A stretch of 58,768 nucleotides of DNA from Actinomycetota bacterium (GCA_014239265.1 JAAZZH010000006.1:1-58768), one strand, 5' to 3'; positions 25,819-33,978 are shown, counted from the stretch's first letter. Notes: generated from the letters alone by a model not told the origin. Made by a program: numbers and translations.

Positions 25819-26990
25819 GCAATTTTTCAAATAAACTAGTAAATAATTTTCCGGAGTATCTTTTCAATGAAATTAATAAACAGAAACTAGAAGCGAGAAA
25901 AAATGGAAGAGATGTAATTGACCTAGGTTATGGTAACCCAGATATTCCCACCCATACAAGAGTTGTTGACAAGCTTATCGAATCGGCACAGAATAAAAAA
26001 AATCATAAATATTCAGTTTCAAAAGGAATACTAGGTTTAAGAACCGCAATGAAAGACAGGTACAAAAGAATCTATGATGTGGATTTGCACGAGGGTGAAA
26101 ATATCGTGAATACTATTGGCAGCAAAGAAGGTTTGACACATTTACTCATGTCTGTTCTTGATAAGGGTGACAATATTGTAGTTCCTGACCCAAGTTATCC
26201 GATACATCATTATGCCCCTCTAATTGCTGGAGGAAACCCCATAAAAATTAAATGCTTAAATCCTGAAGATTTTCTATCAGAGTTAGTAAATGTTCTGACC
26301 ACAATAGATGTAAAAGTAGTTTTAGTATCTTTTCCTCATAACCCTACAACAATTACAGTCAAACAAGATTTTTACGAGGAACTAGTTTTTCTTGCTCGAA
26401 AGCACAATTTTCTTATAGTAAATGATTTTGCATATTCGGATGTTTATTTTGACGGACCAAGACCTCCATCTCTTTTGCAGTCAGATAAAGAATTAACAAA
26501 CTCCGTTGAGTTGTACTCACTTACTAAGGGATATTCTATGGCTGGCTGGAGAGTAGGATTTGCTATAGGAAACAAGGAAGCTATACAGGCACTAACAAAA
26601 CTCAAGTCCTATATTGATTATGGAACATTTCAGCCAATTCAAATAGCTTCTACAGTTGCAATAAATGACTTAGATGAATATCCATTAGAAGTTTCAGACA
26701 TTTACAGAGAAAGAAGAATACTAGTTACTGAAAGTCTAGAATCTCTTGGATTCGATGTTTATCAATCTAACGCAACAATGTTTGTCTGGGCAAAAATTCC
26801 GCTAGCTTCAAAAAAGACATCTATGGATTTTTCATTAGCTGTTTTAGAAAAATCAAATGTTGCAATTTCTCCCGGTATTGGATTTGGAAGCGAAGGAGAG
26901 GGGCATATCAGAATTGCACTTGTAGAAAATAAACAAAGGATTAGACAAGCTATGAAAAACATGCAAATTTTTTTCGATGATAAAATATAA
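25815..26990 (+). CDS. PLP-dependent aminotransferase, class I/II (AlaC-like)
   Basis: The 391 residues follow the fold type I aminotransferase plan: N-terminal IDLGYGNPDIPT, YSVSKGILGLRTAM, a cofactor segment GSKEGLTHLLMSV, VSFPHNPTT with the conserved Asn, VNDFAYSDVYFDG with the ring-stacking Asp/Tyr, and the Schiff-base Lys in YSLTKGYSMAGWRVGF. The C-terminal Arg is in GHIRIAL. It is closest to the AlaC/YfdZ glutamate-pyruvate and LL-diaminopimelate aminotransferase groups; the substrate cannot be fixed. It overlaps the LLM-like gene by 4 nt. Confidence 0.85.
   Translation: MSNFSNKLVNNFPEYLFNEINKQKLEARKNGRDVIDLGYGNPDIPTHTRVVDKLIESAQNKKNHKYSVSKGILGLRTAMKDRYKRIYDVDLHEGENIVNTIGSKEGLTHLLMSVLDKGDNIVVPDPSYPIHHYAPLIAGGNPIKIKCLNPEDFLSELVNVLTTIDVKVVLVSFPHNPTTITVKQDFYEELVFLARKHNFLIVNDFAYSDVYFDGPRPPSLLQSDKELTNSVELYSLTKGYSMAGWRVGFAIGNKEAIQALTKLKSYIDYGTFQPIQIASTVAINDLDEYPLEVSDIYRERRILVTESLESLGFDVYQSNATMFVWAKIPLASKKTSMDFSLAVLEKSNVAISPGIGFGSEGEGHIRIALVENKQRIRQAMKNMQIFFDDKI
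26981..26986 (+). promoter_or_regulatory. -10 TAAAAT, 6 nt before ltaE
   Basis: TAAAAT, ATAATC and then ATG 26993. The hexamer lies inside the last codons of the aminotransferase gene. It fits the leaderless pattern and suggests an internal promoter for ltaE. Confidence 0.45.
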
Positions 26991-26992
26991 TC

Positions 26993-28018
26993 ATGATTGA
27001 TTTACGCTCTGACACCGTTACGAAGCCCTCTAAAGAAATGTTAGAAAAAGTATTAGAGGCTGAACTAGGTGATGATGAATATAAAGAGGATCCTACTGTA
27101 AACAGTCTTGAAGACTATTGCTCTGAACTAATGGGATTCGAAAGTGGTCTTTTTGTAACTTCAGGTTTAATGGGAAATCAAATCTCCTTATTAATTCACA
27201 GTAATCCAGGTGAAGAAGTGATAACTACAAAAGACTCACATATCAAAAATTATGAGCATGGTGCAGCGGCCTTCCTGTCTAGAACACAATTTAGAGACAT
27301 TGAGAGCACAAGTGGAGTTTATGACCTGGACAGCCTCTCAGAAACAATAAAGGAGTCTAAAGTTAACAAGCCGCTAATAAAAGTTTTGGCTTCAGAAAAT
27401 ACTCACCTTGCTTCAGGTGGAAGCATACTTCCTTTTGAACACATTAAAACTTTATCTGAAATCTCTAAATCTAATGGATTGAAATTTCATATGGACGGTG
27501 CAAGAATTTGGCATGCGATACTCACCGATCCTCAATCTATAGAATATGGAAAATATTGCGACAGTTTAACTTTTTGTTTTTCAAAGGGGCTGGGTGCGCC
27601 TATTGGCTCGATGCTTATGGGTGATAAAAATTTTATTAATGAAGCTAGGGAGTATAGAAAGAAACTTGGAGGGGGGATGAGGCAAGTAGGTATTATTGCT
27701 TCTGCGGCACGATATGCAATAGAGAATAGAGATCATCTTCTCGAAGACCACAAGAAAGCCTCTGATGTAAACAATTCAATTGAAAAAGATAATAGATCTT
27801 TCCATACTGCCAGCTATAAAGGGACTAATATGTTATTTTTTTCATTTGACACACCTGATAGTGCTGAAATATTCAGAAAAAAACTGGAAGAAAATAATAT
27901 AATTTCTGGATTTATTAAAAAAGATATTATTAGATTAGTTTTCCATAAAGATGTCAGTATTAATGAAGTAAATTCTATAGTTGAAGCTATTAACTATTCT
28001 TCTTCCATTGACATCTGA
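26993..28018 (+). CDS. ltaE: Low-specificity threonine aldolase
   Basis: The 341 residues open with the family hallmark MIDLRSDTVTKPS, followed by GDDEYKEDPTVN, FVTSGLMGNQ, LHAD-type HMDGARIWHA and the PLP Lys in FCFSKGLGAPIGSML. The aldolase splits threonine or allo-threonine into glycine and acetaldehyde, supplying glycine. Length is normal. The 3' end overlaps a convergent small gene by 25 nt. Confidence 0.92.
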   Translation: MIDLRSDTVTKPSKEMLEKVLEAELGDDEYKEDPTVNSLEDYCSELMGFESGLFVTSGLMGNQISLLIHSNPGEEVITTKDSHIKNYEHGAAAFLSRTQFRDIESTSGVYDLDSLSETIKESKVNKPLIKVLASENTHLASGGSILPFEHIKTLSEISKSNGLKFHMDGARIWHAILTDPQSIEYGKYCDSLTFCFSKGLGAPIGSMLMGDKNFINEAREYRKKLGGGMRQVGIIASAARYAIENRDHLLEDHKKASDVNNSIEKDNRSFHTASYKGTNMLFFSFDTPDSAEIFRKKLEENNIISGFIKKDIIRLVFHKDVSINEVNSIVEAINYSSSIDI

Positions 28019-28224
28019 TTCCATTCAGTTATTGATTTTTCAGATAAATTAACTAAAACGAAAACTCCACCTAGTGCAACAGAATTTGAAATTAATACAT
28101 TTAATAAAATATCTGTTAAACAATCAGATGCACAAAAGGCATTACCTAAAACGTAGCCGATATAGCTAGCTAAAAAGGTTGTCAGAAGATAAACAATTAC
28201 TTTAGATCTGTTGCTAAATTTCAT
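27994..28224 (-). CDS. Small membrane protein of unknown function
   Basis: The 76 residues have two predicted membrane helices (about 10-27 and 38-60) separated by a short loop with two Cys (FCASDCLTD), and a charged C-terminal tail ending in MEEE. No family was recognised. It is divergent from another small membrane protein at 28248 with 23 nt between starts, and overlaps the end of ltaE by 25 nt. Membrane topology and open-frame length support a real gene, but no clear ribosome-binding site is seen. Confidence 0.5.
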   Translation of the reverse strand: MKFSNRSKVIVYLLTTFLASYIGYVLGNAFCASDCLTDILLNVLISNSVALGGVFVLVNLSEKSITEWNQMSMEEE

Positions 28225-28247
28225 AAGGATATTAAGTTTAGCTTAAT

Positions 28248-28472
28248 ATGGTTATTGTAAATCCTTGGATCACATTATTGAGCTTTGTTTATTTTATAGT
28301 TGCGGGTTTTGGTGCATTTATTTTTAGTAGGTTTGTAGTTGAAAACTACTTAGAAATATTTAGATCTAAGTTCTTTAAATTTCTTGAACCTGTGGTTGGA
28401 ATTTCTAGTTTCTCATTGTTTTTTGGTGGAGCGTTAACTTTGTTGTACTATCTTCTAACTATGTCTCAATAA
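28248..28472 (+). CDS. Small membrane protein of unknown function
   Basis: A 74-residue protein with two hydrophobic helices (about 5-30 and 47-70) and a basic connecting loop (IFRSKFFKF), so the loop is probably cytoplasmic. No family was recognised. A TAAGTT hexamer ends 9 nt before the start. The stop overlaps the convergent histidine phosphatase gene by 7 nt. It fills the only space between two convergent or divergent neighbours, which supports it being a gene in this tightly packed region. Confidence 0.5.
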   Translation: MVIVNPWITLLSFVYFIVAGFGAFIFSRFVVENYLEIFRSKFFKFLEPVVGISSFSLFFGGALTLLYYLLTMSQ

Positions 28473-29014
28473 TTATGAGTTAATAGTTCACCATTTTTAA
28501 TTTCTTGTATTCCACAATGCATCGGTTTATTTTCATTGAAAACACTAGATTTAGTTTTGTAGTATGTAAAAGCTCTGATCGTATCTTGATGAGACACAAA
28601 TAATGTATTATTGAAGTTTTCATAAACAACATTAACTCTTTCGAAAACAATTTGTAAATCTTCAGTTGTATTCTCAACCTCAAGCGGATTATTTAAGTAT
28701 TTCGGGTAGTCCTTAGTTACAGAGAATTCATCAAAAGTTGTACCCAACCAACCCGTTACTCCGCTCCATTCGTAAAGATTATAAGAAACTTCAATTCCAA
28801 CTTTTAAAAATTCAGAGACAAGTTTTGAAGTTTCCCTTGCTCTTAAAATAGGGGAGGTGATAATTTTATCTATTTTAAAGTTTTCGTTGATAAATTTTCC
28901 AGCATTTATCGCTTGTTTGATTCCATTTAGACTTAATCGGTATCCCGGAATATCGCCATACATAATATTTTTAACATTATGAACCTCACCATGTCTTAAA
29001 AATAAATTGCTCAT
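28466..29014 (-). CDS. Histidine phosphatase family protein
   Basis: The 182 residues carry the phosphoglycerate mutase-like core: LFLRHGEVHN (phospho-acceptor His, RHG), LSLNGIKQA, ITSPILRARETSKLV and the second catalytic His in LFVSHQDTIRAF. Members dephosphorylate sugars, cobalamin or nucleotide intermediates; the substrate is unknown. It might supply the alpha-ribazole phosphatase activity that in mycobacteria is fused to RNase H, but that is a guess. A TACCCT hexamer lies exactly 6 nt before the ATG. Confidence 0.8.
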   Translation of the reverse strand: MSNLFLRHGEVHNVKNIMYGDIPGYRLSLNGIKQAINAGKFINENFKIDKIITSPILRARETSKLVSEFLKVGIEVSYNLYEWSGVTGWLGTTFDEFSVTKDYPKYLNNPLEVENTTEDLQIVFERVNVVYENFNNTLFVSHQDTIRAFTYYKTKSSVFNENKPMHCGIQEIKNGELLTHNY

Positions 29015-29020
29015 AATTAC

Positions 29021-29026
29021 AGGGTA
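29021..29026 (-). promoter_or_regulatory. -10 TACCCT, 6 nt before the histidine phosphatase
   Basis: On the minus strand TACCCT, GTAATT and then ATG 29014. It is a leaderless-type promoter, placed back to back with the promoter of the DUF3040 gene. Confidence 0.45.
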
Positions 29027-29040
29027 GTTTCAATTTATAT

Positions 29041-29046
29041 TAAAAT
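29041..29046 (+). promoter_or_regulatory. -10 TAAAAT, 6 nt before the DUF3040 gene
   Basis: TAAAAT, CTAAAC and then ATG 29053. It is the divergent partner of the TACCCT element at 29021-29026; both genes would start at their ATG. Confidence 0.45.
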
Positions 29047-29052
29047 CTAAAC

Positions 29053-29403
29053 ATGGCATTAAACAAAAAAGAAGAAGAAATATTAAAACAGATTGAACTG
29101 GAGCTTTCAAAAGAAGATCCGGATTTGGCTAAGACAGTAGAGACATCAACTCTTTCTAGTTTTTCAAGAACTAGATCTGTTATTTCTTTTGGCACATTTG
29201 TTTTAGGATTACTTACAATGCTAGGAAGCTACATCGTACAACCGGTTATTGCTATGGCTGGCTTCGCATTGATGGCAGTATCTGGATATGTCTTCGTAAG
29301 AAACACCAAAGCATTGCTCAAAGCAGAGAATATAAACGAATGGAATTTTAAACAGGTTTATTCTGTAATAAGAAATAAAGATACTTCTAGACAAACTAAA
29401 TAG
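29053..29403 (+). CDS. DUF3040 membrane protein
   Basis: The 116 residues start with the DUF3040 pattern (MALNKKEEEILKQIELELSK, then EDPDLAK) and have two membrane helices (about 49-66 and 69-87). DUF3040 is essentially confined to Actinobacteria, where it often lies next to the dcw cluster, as here a little over 1 kb before mraZ. Function is unknown. It is a useful phylum marker for the window. Confidence 0.85.
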   Translation: MALNKKEEEILKQIELELSKEDPDLAKTVETSTLSSFSRTRSVISFGTFVLGLLTMLGSYIVQPVIAMAGFALMAVSGYVFVRNTKALLKAENINEWNFKQVYSVIRNKDTSRQTK

Positions 29404-29446
29404 ATTTAATTAAATTTAATATACATCACTATTTAGGAGTAAGGTT

Positions 29447-29938
29447 TTGAAAAGAGATGCTTTTACATCAAAGCAAGCGAGTTATTTAACTGGTTGCACT
29501 TCGCACCAATTAAGATATTGGGACAAAGTTAAACTTGTGTCACCAAGTATTCAGTCTTCAAATGGCAAGCCCGGTGTTCCAAAACTTTATTCATTCAGAG
29601 ACATAGTCTCCCTAAGAGTGGTTAAAACTCTCTTAGATAATGGAATGAGCATTCAAAGAGTAAGGAGAGCATGGAAATACTTATCTAAAAATGGAAATCT
29701 TATTTCTGAACTTTCAGAAATAAAGTTAGTTTCCGATGGGGAGACAATATACTCTGTCGAAGAGGACCAAGTTTTTGACGCACTCAAGTCTGGACAACTT
29801 GCATTCTTTGAAACAATTGATGATATAGCTAAAGAAGTAAAAGAAGATGTCTCAAAATTTGAGCTTGATAAAGAAAGATTTTTAAACTTACTAACTAAAG
29901 TTGAAGAAGATGTCATTAATCAAGAAATGCAAGCTTAA
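29447..29938 (+). CDS. MerR-family transcriptional regulator
   Basis: A 163-residue protein with an N-terminal winged helix-turn-helix (about 8-75): FTSKQASYLTGCTSHQLRYW (recognition helix) then YSFRDIVSLRVVKTLLDNG. The C-terminal half (about 95-163) is acidic and helical and has no Cys-rich metal site, so it is not a classic metal sensor. It probably starts at TTG 29447, since AGGAG (29435-29439) is 7 nt upstream and no ATG fits. Target genes are unknown. The HNH gene follows 29 nt later. Confidence 0.8.
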   Translation: MKRDAFTSKQASYLTGCTSHQLRYWDKVKLVSPSIQSSNGKPGVPKLYSFRDIVSLRVVKTLLDNGMSIQRVRRAWKYLSKNGNLISELSEIKLVSDGETIYSVEEDQVFDALKSGQLAFFETIDDIAKEVKEDVSKFELDKERFLNLLTKVEEDVINQEMQA

Positions 29939-29954
29939 TCCACTGAGAGCTATT

Positions 29955-29960
29955 TACTGT
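29955..29960 (+). promoter_or_regulatory. -10 TACTGT, 7 nt before the HNH gene
   Basis: TACTGT, GGGTAAC and then ATG 29968. It favours ATG 29968 over GTG 29959, which overlaps the hexamer. Confidence 0.35.
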
Positions 29961-29967
29961 GGGTAAC

Positions 29968-30471
29968 ATGAATACTCACAAGACACTAATATTAAATTCT
30001 ACTTTTCAACCACTTTCTTTAGCTACACCACAACGAGCACTTGCACTTTTGTTTAGTAAAAAAATAAATGTTCTTAAAGAATCAGATATAAAATTAAGAT
30101 CTGTTGGCCAATCTGTTGCTATTCCAAAAGTAGCTGTTTTGACTTATTTTGTAAAAGCTCCATATGCGAGGAGAGTAGCTCTAAATAGGGAAAATATTTT
30201 TATACGGGACTCTTATGCTTGTCAATACTGTAGTAATGCTGCTGAGTCAATAGATCATATAATTCCAAAGTCTAAGGGTGGTTCTCATGAATGGAGTAAT
30301 GTAGTTGCATGCTGTAAAAAATGTAATCTTTTAAAAGCAGACAAATTATTGAATAAAACTAGTTTGAATCTTAAAATTATTCCAAAAATACCTGAGGGAA
30401 ACTTTTGGATCAAAACAATTATTGGTAACAATCCTGACCCGGATTGGAAAGAGTATTTAGTCCTTACATAA
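29968..30471 (+). CDS. HNH endonuclease domain protein
   Basis: The 167 residues (170 if GTG 29959 is used) have an N-terminal domain of about 75 residues starting TLILNSTFQPLSLATPQRAL and a C-terminal HNH nuclease: CQYC, the catalytic ESIDHIIPKSKGG, EWSNVV and CCKKCN, with two CxxC pairs binding zinc. This arrangement is a widespread stand-alone HNH family in Actinobacteria and Cyanobacteria, probably for DNA repair or restriction, with no proven role. There is no adjacent methylase or phage gene, so a restriction system or prophage is unlikely. Confidence 0.8.
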   Translation: MNTHKTLILNSTFQPLSLATPQRALALLFSKKINVLKESDIKLRSVGQSVAIPKVAVLTYFVKAPYARRVALNRENIFIRDSYACQYCSNAAESIDHIIPKSKGGSHEWSNVVACCKKCNLLKADKLLNKTSLNLKIIPKIPEGNFWIKTIIGNNPDPDWKEYLVLT

Positions 30472-30490
30472 TTTTTTTTATCATTTTGTG

Positions 30491-30533
30491 TTGCAAGATG
30501 TCATAAAGTGTCATATAATGTCACAGAGTGGTT
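30491..30533 (+). promoter_or_regulatory. dcw cluster promoter with phased TGTCA repeats (probable MraZ operator)
   Basis: TTGCAA (30491-30496) and TATAAT (30514-30519) are exactly 17 bp apart. TGTCA repeats start at 30499, 30509 and 30519, then TGGTT at 30529: a strict 10-bp period with 5-bp spacers, overlapping the spacer, the -10 and the start site. MraZ is known to bind direct repeats with 5-nt spacers (TGGG-type in E. coli) at its own promoter, so this is the likely autoregulatory operator, with a different repeat sequence. Confidence 0.75.
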
Positions 30534-30554
30534 CAAGGCACGAAAGGCGGAAAA

Positions 30555-30980
30555 GTGTTCCTTGGTGAATATAAACATACAATGGATTCGAAGGGTAGAG
30601 TCGTTATACCTTCTAAGTTCAGGAAAGAGCTTCAACAGGGCTGTGTAGTTACTAAGGGACTCGACAACTGCTTACAAATTCTGACAAAGAAAAACTGGAA
30701 TCAAGAATCTGAGAAGATGGCTTCTCTGCCATCAACTGACAAAACTTCAAGACAGTTAAGAAGAGCATTATTTTCTGGTGCGGTGGATTCCTCTCTTGAT
30801 TCTGCTGGAAGAATTCAAATACCTGAAAACCTAAGAGCTTATAGCTCTATCAAAGAAAATGATGATGTAACTGTTACAGGATCCGGTCCAGTTATTGAAA
30901 TTTGGGCAACCAAAACATGGAAGAAAATCCAAAGTGACTCTGATGATGCATTTGCGAATATAAATGAAGTGAAAGGATAG
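30555..30980 (+). CDS. mraZ: Transcriptional regulator MraZ
   Basis: About 141 residues, two AbrB-like MraZ repeats. Each carries the signature: MDSKGRVVIPSKFR (about 10-23) and LDSAGRIQIPENLR. MraZ represses its own dcw operon in studied bacteria. GTG 30555 gives the canonical beginning MFLGEYKHTMD and has AAGGCGG 4 nt upstream. An in-frame GTG at 30528 (nine more residues) lies 8 nt after the TATAAT box and could be a leaderless alternative, so both may be used. It is followed by a structured leader before rsmH. Confidence 0.92.
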   Translation: MFLGEYKHTMDSKGRVVIPSKFRKELQQGCVVTKGLDNCLQILTKKNWNQESEKMASLPSTDKTSRQLRRALFSGAVDSSLDSAGRIQIPENLRAYSSIKENDDVTVTGSGPVIEIWATKTWKKIQSDSDDAFANINEVKG

Positions 30981-30988
30981 GTTCATAG

Positions 30989-31065
30989 CCAGCTCTCTAG
31001 ACAACTAAATTGGAATACCCTTACTCCGCCCAACTTTCCAATTGGTGCCAGTTCTAGAGAGCTGG
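30989..31065 (+). ncRNA. Long mRNA hairpin before rsmH (mraW-motif-type cis-regulatory RNA)
   Basis: A perfect 13-bp outer stem, CCAGCTCTCTAGA (30989-31001) with TCTAGAGAGCTGG (31053-31065), encloses an 8-bp inner stem, AATTGGAA (31008-31015) with TTCCAATT (31036-31043), around a 20-nt terminal loop. The 3' arm holds GAGAG and ends 2 nt before the rsmH ATG, so the ribosome site is inside the stem. An mraW RNA motif is described upstream of mraW (rsmH) in Actinobacteria. Position and phylum fit it; the consensus loop was not checked. Confidence 0.8.
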
Positions 31066-31067
31066 GT

Positions 31068-31985
31068 ATGAATACAAACAGGGCAGAGTATTTACCACAC
31101 AGTGGTGTATTGGTTGGAGAAGTTACTTCAATAGTTAAGGCACTCCCAAAAGGACTATTTATAGATGCTACTTATGGATATGGTTCACATTTTCAAACAT
31201 TTAAAGATTACAAGGATTTAGATTTACTTGGTTTCGATAGAGACCCAGAAGCTATTGCAGCAAAAAAAAATGATGATAATGTAATTAAACTGAATTTTTC
31301 TGAAATCTCAGGCTATCTTAATGACACTGAATCAACACCTATAAGTGGTATTTTTTATGATTTCGGTCTTTCATCTCATCAAATTGATAAATCTGAAAGA
31401 GGTTTTTCGTTTCAGCAAAATGCAGATTTAGATATGAGAATGGATATAGATTCCCATTTAACTGCCAAGGATGTTATTAACGATTACACATTACAAGAGT
31501 TATTGGATGTGTTCAATAACTACAGCGAAGAGAAGTATGCATTCAAAATAGCAAAGAAAATTGTAGAGCTTCGCCCAGTAAATACAACTTTCGAGTTAGT
31601 TAGTTTAATTAAGGATGCAATTCCACGACAAAATCCAATATTCACAAATAAAACTATAAGAAGAATATTTCAAGGTTTAAGGATTGAAGTAAATGATGAG
31701 TTATCAGAGATAAAAAAATCTTTAACTGACATAAAGGGACATATCAGCACTGATGGTGCAATTATATGTATTTCCTATCATTCACTTGAAGACAAAATTG
31801 TAAAAAATTTTATGCAAAACTTAACGATTGATTGTATTTGTGATCCAAAAGCTCCTATATGCAACTGTGATATAGAACAAGAATTTCGTTATCTAAAGAA
31901 GAAAAAATATACACCTAGTCCAGAAGAAATCTCTTCCAACCCACGATCAAAGTCAGCAATTATGAGATCTGTGATAAAGCTATGA
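31068..31985 (+). CDS. rsmH: 16S rRNA (cytosine-1402 N4) methyltransferase
   Basis: The 305 residues carry the RsmH/MraW motifs: the SAM site LFIDATYGYGSHFQTF (usually DGTxGGGGHS), GIFYDFGLSSHQID, RIFQGLRIEVNDEL and CISYHSLEDKIVKNFM, with a Cys-rich turn near the C-terminus (DCICDPKAPICNC). It methylates 16S rRNA C1402 at the ribosomal P site. It is preceded by the long hairpin that covers its ribosome-binding region and overlaps ftsL by 4 nt. Confidence 0.93.
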   Translation: MNTNRAEYLPHSGVLVGEVTSIVKALPKGLFIDATYGYGSHFQTFKDYKDLDLLGFDRDPEAIAAKKNDDNVIKLNFSEISGYLNDTESTPISGIFYDFGLSSHQIDKSERGFSFQQNADLDMRMDIDSHLTAKDVINDYTLQELLDVFNNYSEEKYAFKIAKKIVELRPVNTTFELVSLIKDAIPRQNPIFTNKTIRRIFQGLRIEVNDELSEIKKSLTDIKGHISTDGAIICISYHSLEDKIVKNFMQNLTIDCICDPKAPICNCDIEQEFRYLKKKKYTPSPEEISSNPRSKSAIMRSVIKL

Positions 31986-32305
31986 GTAGAAAACTAATTT
32001 TTCGTAGTACGTTCATTGCAATTGTATTTTCTGTAATTTTTAATTTATATTTAAATTTAGAAATAAATTCCATTTCTTCAGAACTTAATCAGTTAAATCT
32101 TGAAATAATTGAACTAGAGAGAGAAAAACAAACTACCCACGTGCTCTATATTGAAAATTATTCAATACAAAATATTGATTTACTTTCTAAAAATAATGCA
32201 TATACCAGACTAGATATCCAACAAACAAGTAGAGATTTATTTGCGCCGTATAAATCTATGTCTGAAAATAGAGAAGCTACAACAGTTTTAGGGTTTGGTA
32301 AATGA
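31982..32305 (+). CDS. ftsL: FtsL-like division protein
   Basis: A 107-residue single-pass membrane protein. The N-terminus is basic, there is one helix (about 8-25), and a coiled coil follows (about 27-55, NSISSELNQLNLEIIELERE), the FtsL plan. Sequence is poorly conserved in this family, so the call depends on topology, size and position between rsmH and ftsI. FtsL joins FtsQ and FtsB to activate FtsW/FtsI at the septum. It overlaps both neighbours by 4 nt. Confidence 0.75.
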   Translation: MSRKLIFRSTFIAIVFSVIFNLYLNLEINSISSELNQLNLEIIELEREKQTTHVLYIENYSIQNIDLLSKNNAYTRLDIQQTSRDLFAPYKSMSENREATTVLGFGK

Positions 32306-33978
32306 ACTTTAAAAAAGTGAAGGAGATTCTATTATTCATACTTGTCAATGCAACTTTCCTAACGGGTGCTGCACTTTTTATATCAACTGTTTACGATCTT
32401 CAATTTTCCAAATCTGAATATTTTCAGAACCAAGCTTTGTCATACAGAGAAAGAGTAGAGGTTTTAGAAGCAGCAAGAGGATCTATTTACGACAGAAACC
32501 TTAATGTTATCTCTAGTAGTGTCCAGTCTTATAATATTGGTATCCGGCCAAATGAGGTCTCAGAGAAAGAAGAACTATCTGAAGTACTTTCATTATTTTT
32601 GGACATGGAAGAAAATAAAATTTTAAGTGAGCTTGAATCTAGAAATTCATATTTCTATATTAAAAGAAATGTTGATTTTGAAATAGGAAAAGAAATTAAA
32701 AGTTGGAATTATAAAGGCCTTTACCCAGAGTTATCGTCTAAAAGAATATTACACTCGAATTCGCTACAGAATATTGTTGGAAGAGTAGACCCAGACAATA
32801 ACGGAATCGAGGGCCTTGAGCTATATTACGACACTTTACTTACTGGTAGAAATGGAGAGTTAAGATATGAGGCTGCCCCTAATGGATCGATTATTCCTCA
32901 AGGAGAAATAAGTACAATACAACCTGTCCATGGTGATGACATAATACTTTCTATAGATGGTGATCTACAGTATTTAAGTGAGAATCTTTGCGCACAAGCA
33001 TTATCCGAAACAAAAGCATACAATTGTTCAGTTGTATTTGCTAATGCTCTCAGTGGGGAGATCATTATCTCTGCAGAAAAAAAATCCCCTGAAACTGAAA
33101 AATTTAATATAAATCTCATTAGCGGAAGAGCTAATTATGAACCTGGATCAGCACTGAAAATCTTCACAATTGGCTCAGCAATAGAAAACAACCTAATTCA
33201 AGCAACAACAACATTTGAAGTTGATGATCAAATTGAAATTATCAATGGTTCATGTGCTATAAATTACGAAGGAAAGGATAAAGGTTGTTTTCATGACTTT
33301 CTTAAGCACGAGAAATATATTTTATCTGTAAAGGAAATAATTGAGAGATCATCAAACGTTGGAACAATTCTTGCAACTCAAAGTTCAGATATAAAAGATA
33401 TTGAAGAATTTTTAAAAAGGTTTGGCTTTTCTGAAAAAACCGGAATTGAATTATCTGGTGAAACTAGGGGAGGCTTTACGGAATATAATACTTGTAAAAC
33501 ATGTCTAAGCTCACTTTCAATAGGATACTCAATTGATGTTTCTCAATATCAAATGGTAAAAGCTTATAGCATTATTGCTAATGGTGGAAAAAATGTAGAC
33601 TTAACTTTGACCAGAGGAATAAGTAATAATAAAAGTTCAATTGAGATTATTTCAGAATCAACAGCAATGAAGCTCAAAGAATTATTAATTAACGTAGTCG
33701 AGGGAAAAAATGGTACTGGTAAGTCCCTAAGAATGGATAATTATACAATCGGCGGTAAGACCGGTACAAGTAGGACACACATCGAAGGGATTGGTTATTC
33801 AAATTCTAGATTCAATACATCTTTTACTGGATTTATCGAAACTGATGAAGGACCTGTAGTTGGATCTGTTTTACTATGGGGTGCTGCAATTTCTCCACGT
33901 TCTGAATATGTTACAGGAGGTTCTACAGCTGCTCCGATTTTTAAAACCATCGTGAGTTATCTAGTTCCAGGTGAATGA
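32302..33978 (+). CDS. ftsI: Septal peptidoglycan transpeptidase FtsI (class B PBP)
   Basis: A 558-residue protein with an N-terminal anchor (about 8-30), a pedestal domain (EAARGSIYDRN is the conserved start) and a transpeptidase domain. The catalytic motifs are all present: SxxK in YEPGSALKIF (Ser about 283), SxN in IERSSNVGT (about 350-352) and KTGT in IGGKTGTSR (about 485-488). It crosslinks septal peptidoglycan with FtsW. There is no PASTA domain at the C-terminus. It overlaps ftsL and murE by 4 nt each. Confidence 0.93.
   Translation: MNFKKVKEILLFILVNATFLTGAALFISTVYDLQFSKSEYFQNQALSYRERVEVLEAARGSIYDRNLNVISSSVQSYNIGIRPNEVSEKEELSEVLSLFLDMEENKILSELESRNSYFYIKRNVDFEIGKEIKSWNYKGLYPELSSKRILHSNSLQNIVGRVDPDNNGIEGLELYYDTLLTGRNGELRYEAAPNGSIIPQGEISTIQPVHGDDIILSIDGDLQYLSENLCAQALSETKAYNCSVVFANALSGEIIISAEKKSPETEKFNINLISGRANYEPGSALKIFTIGSAIENNLIQATTTFEVDDQIEIINGSCAINYEGKDKGCFHDFLKHEKYILSVKEIIERSSNVGTILATQSSDIKDIEEFLKRFGFSEKTGIELSGETRGGFTEYNTCKTCLSSLSIGYSIDVSQYQMVKAYSIIANGGKNVDLTLTRGISNNKSSIEIISESTAMKLKELLINVVEGKNGTGKSLRMDNYTIGGKTGTSRTHIEGIGYSNSRFNTSFTGFIETDEGPVVGSVLLWGAAISPRSEYVTGGSTAAPIFKTIVSYLVPGE

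Noticed and set aside
29968-30471. HNH gene as part of a restriction, toxin or prophage island
   Set aside because: No methylase, terminase, capsid, integrase or antitoxin gene is nearby, and base composition is like the neighbours.
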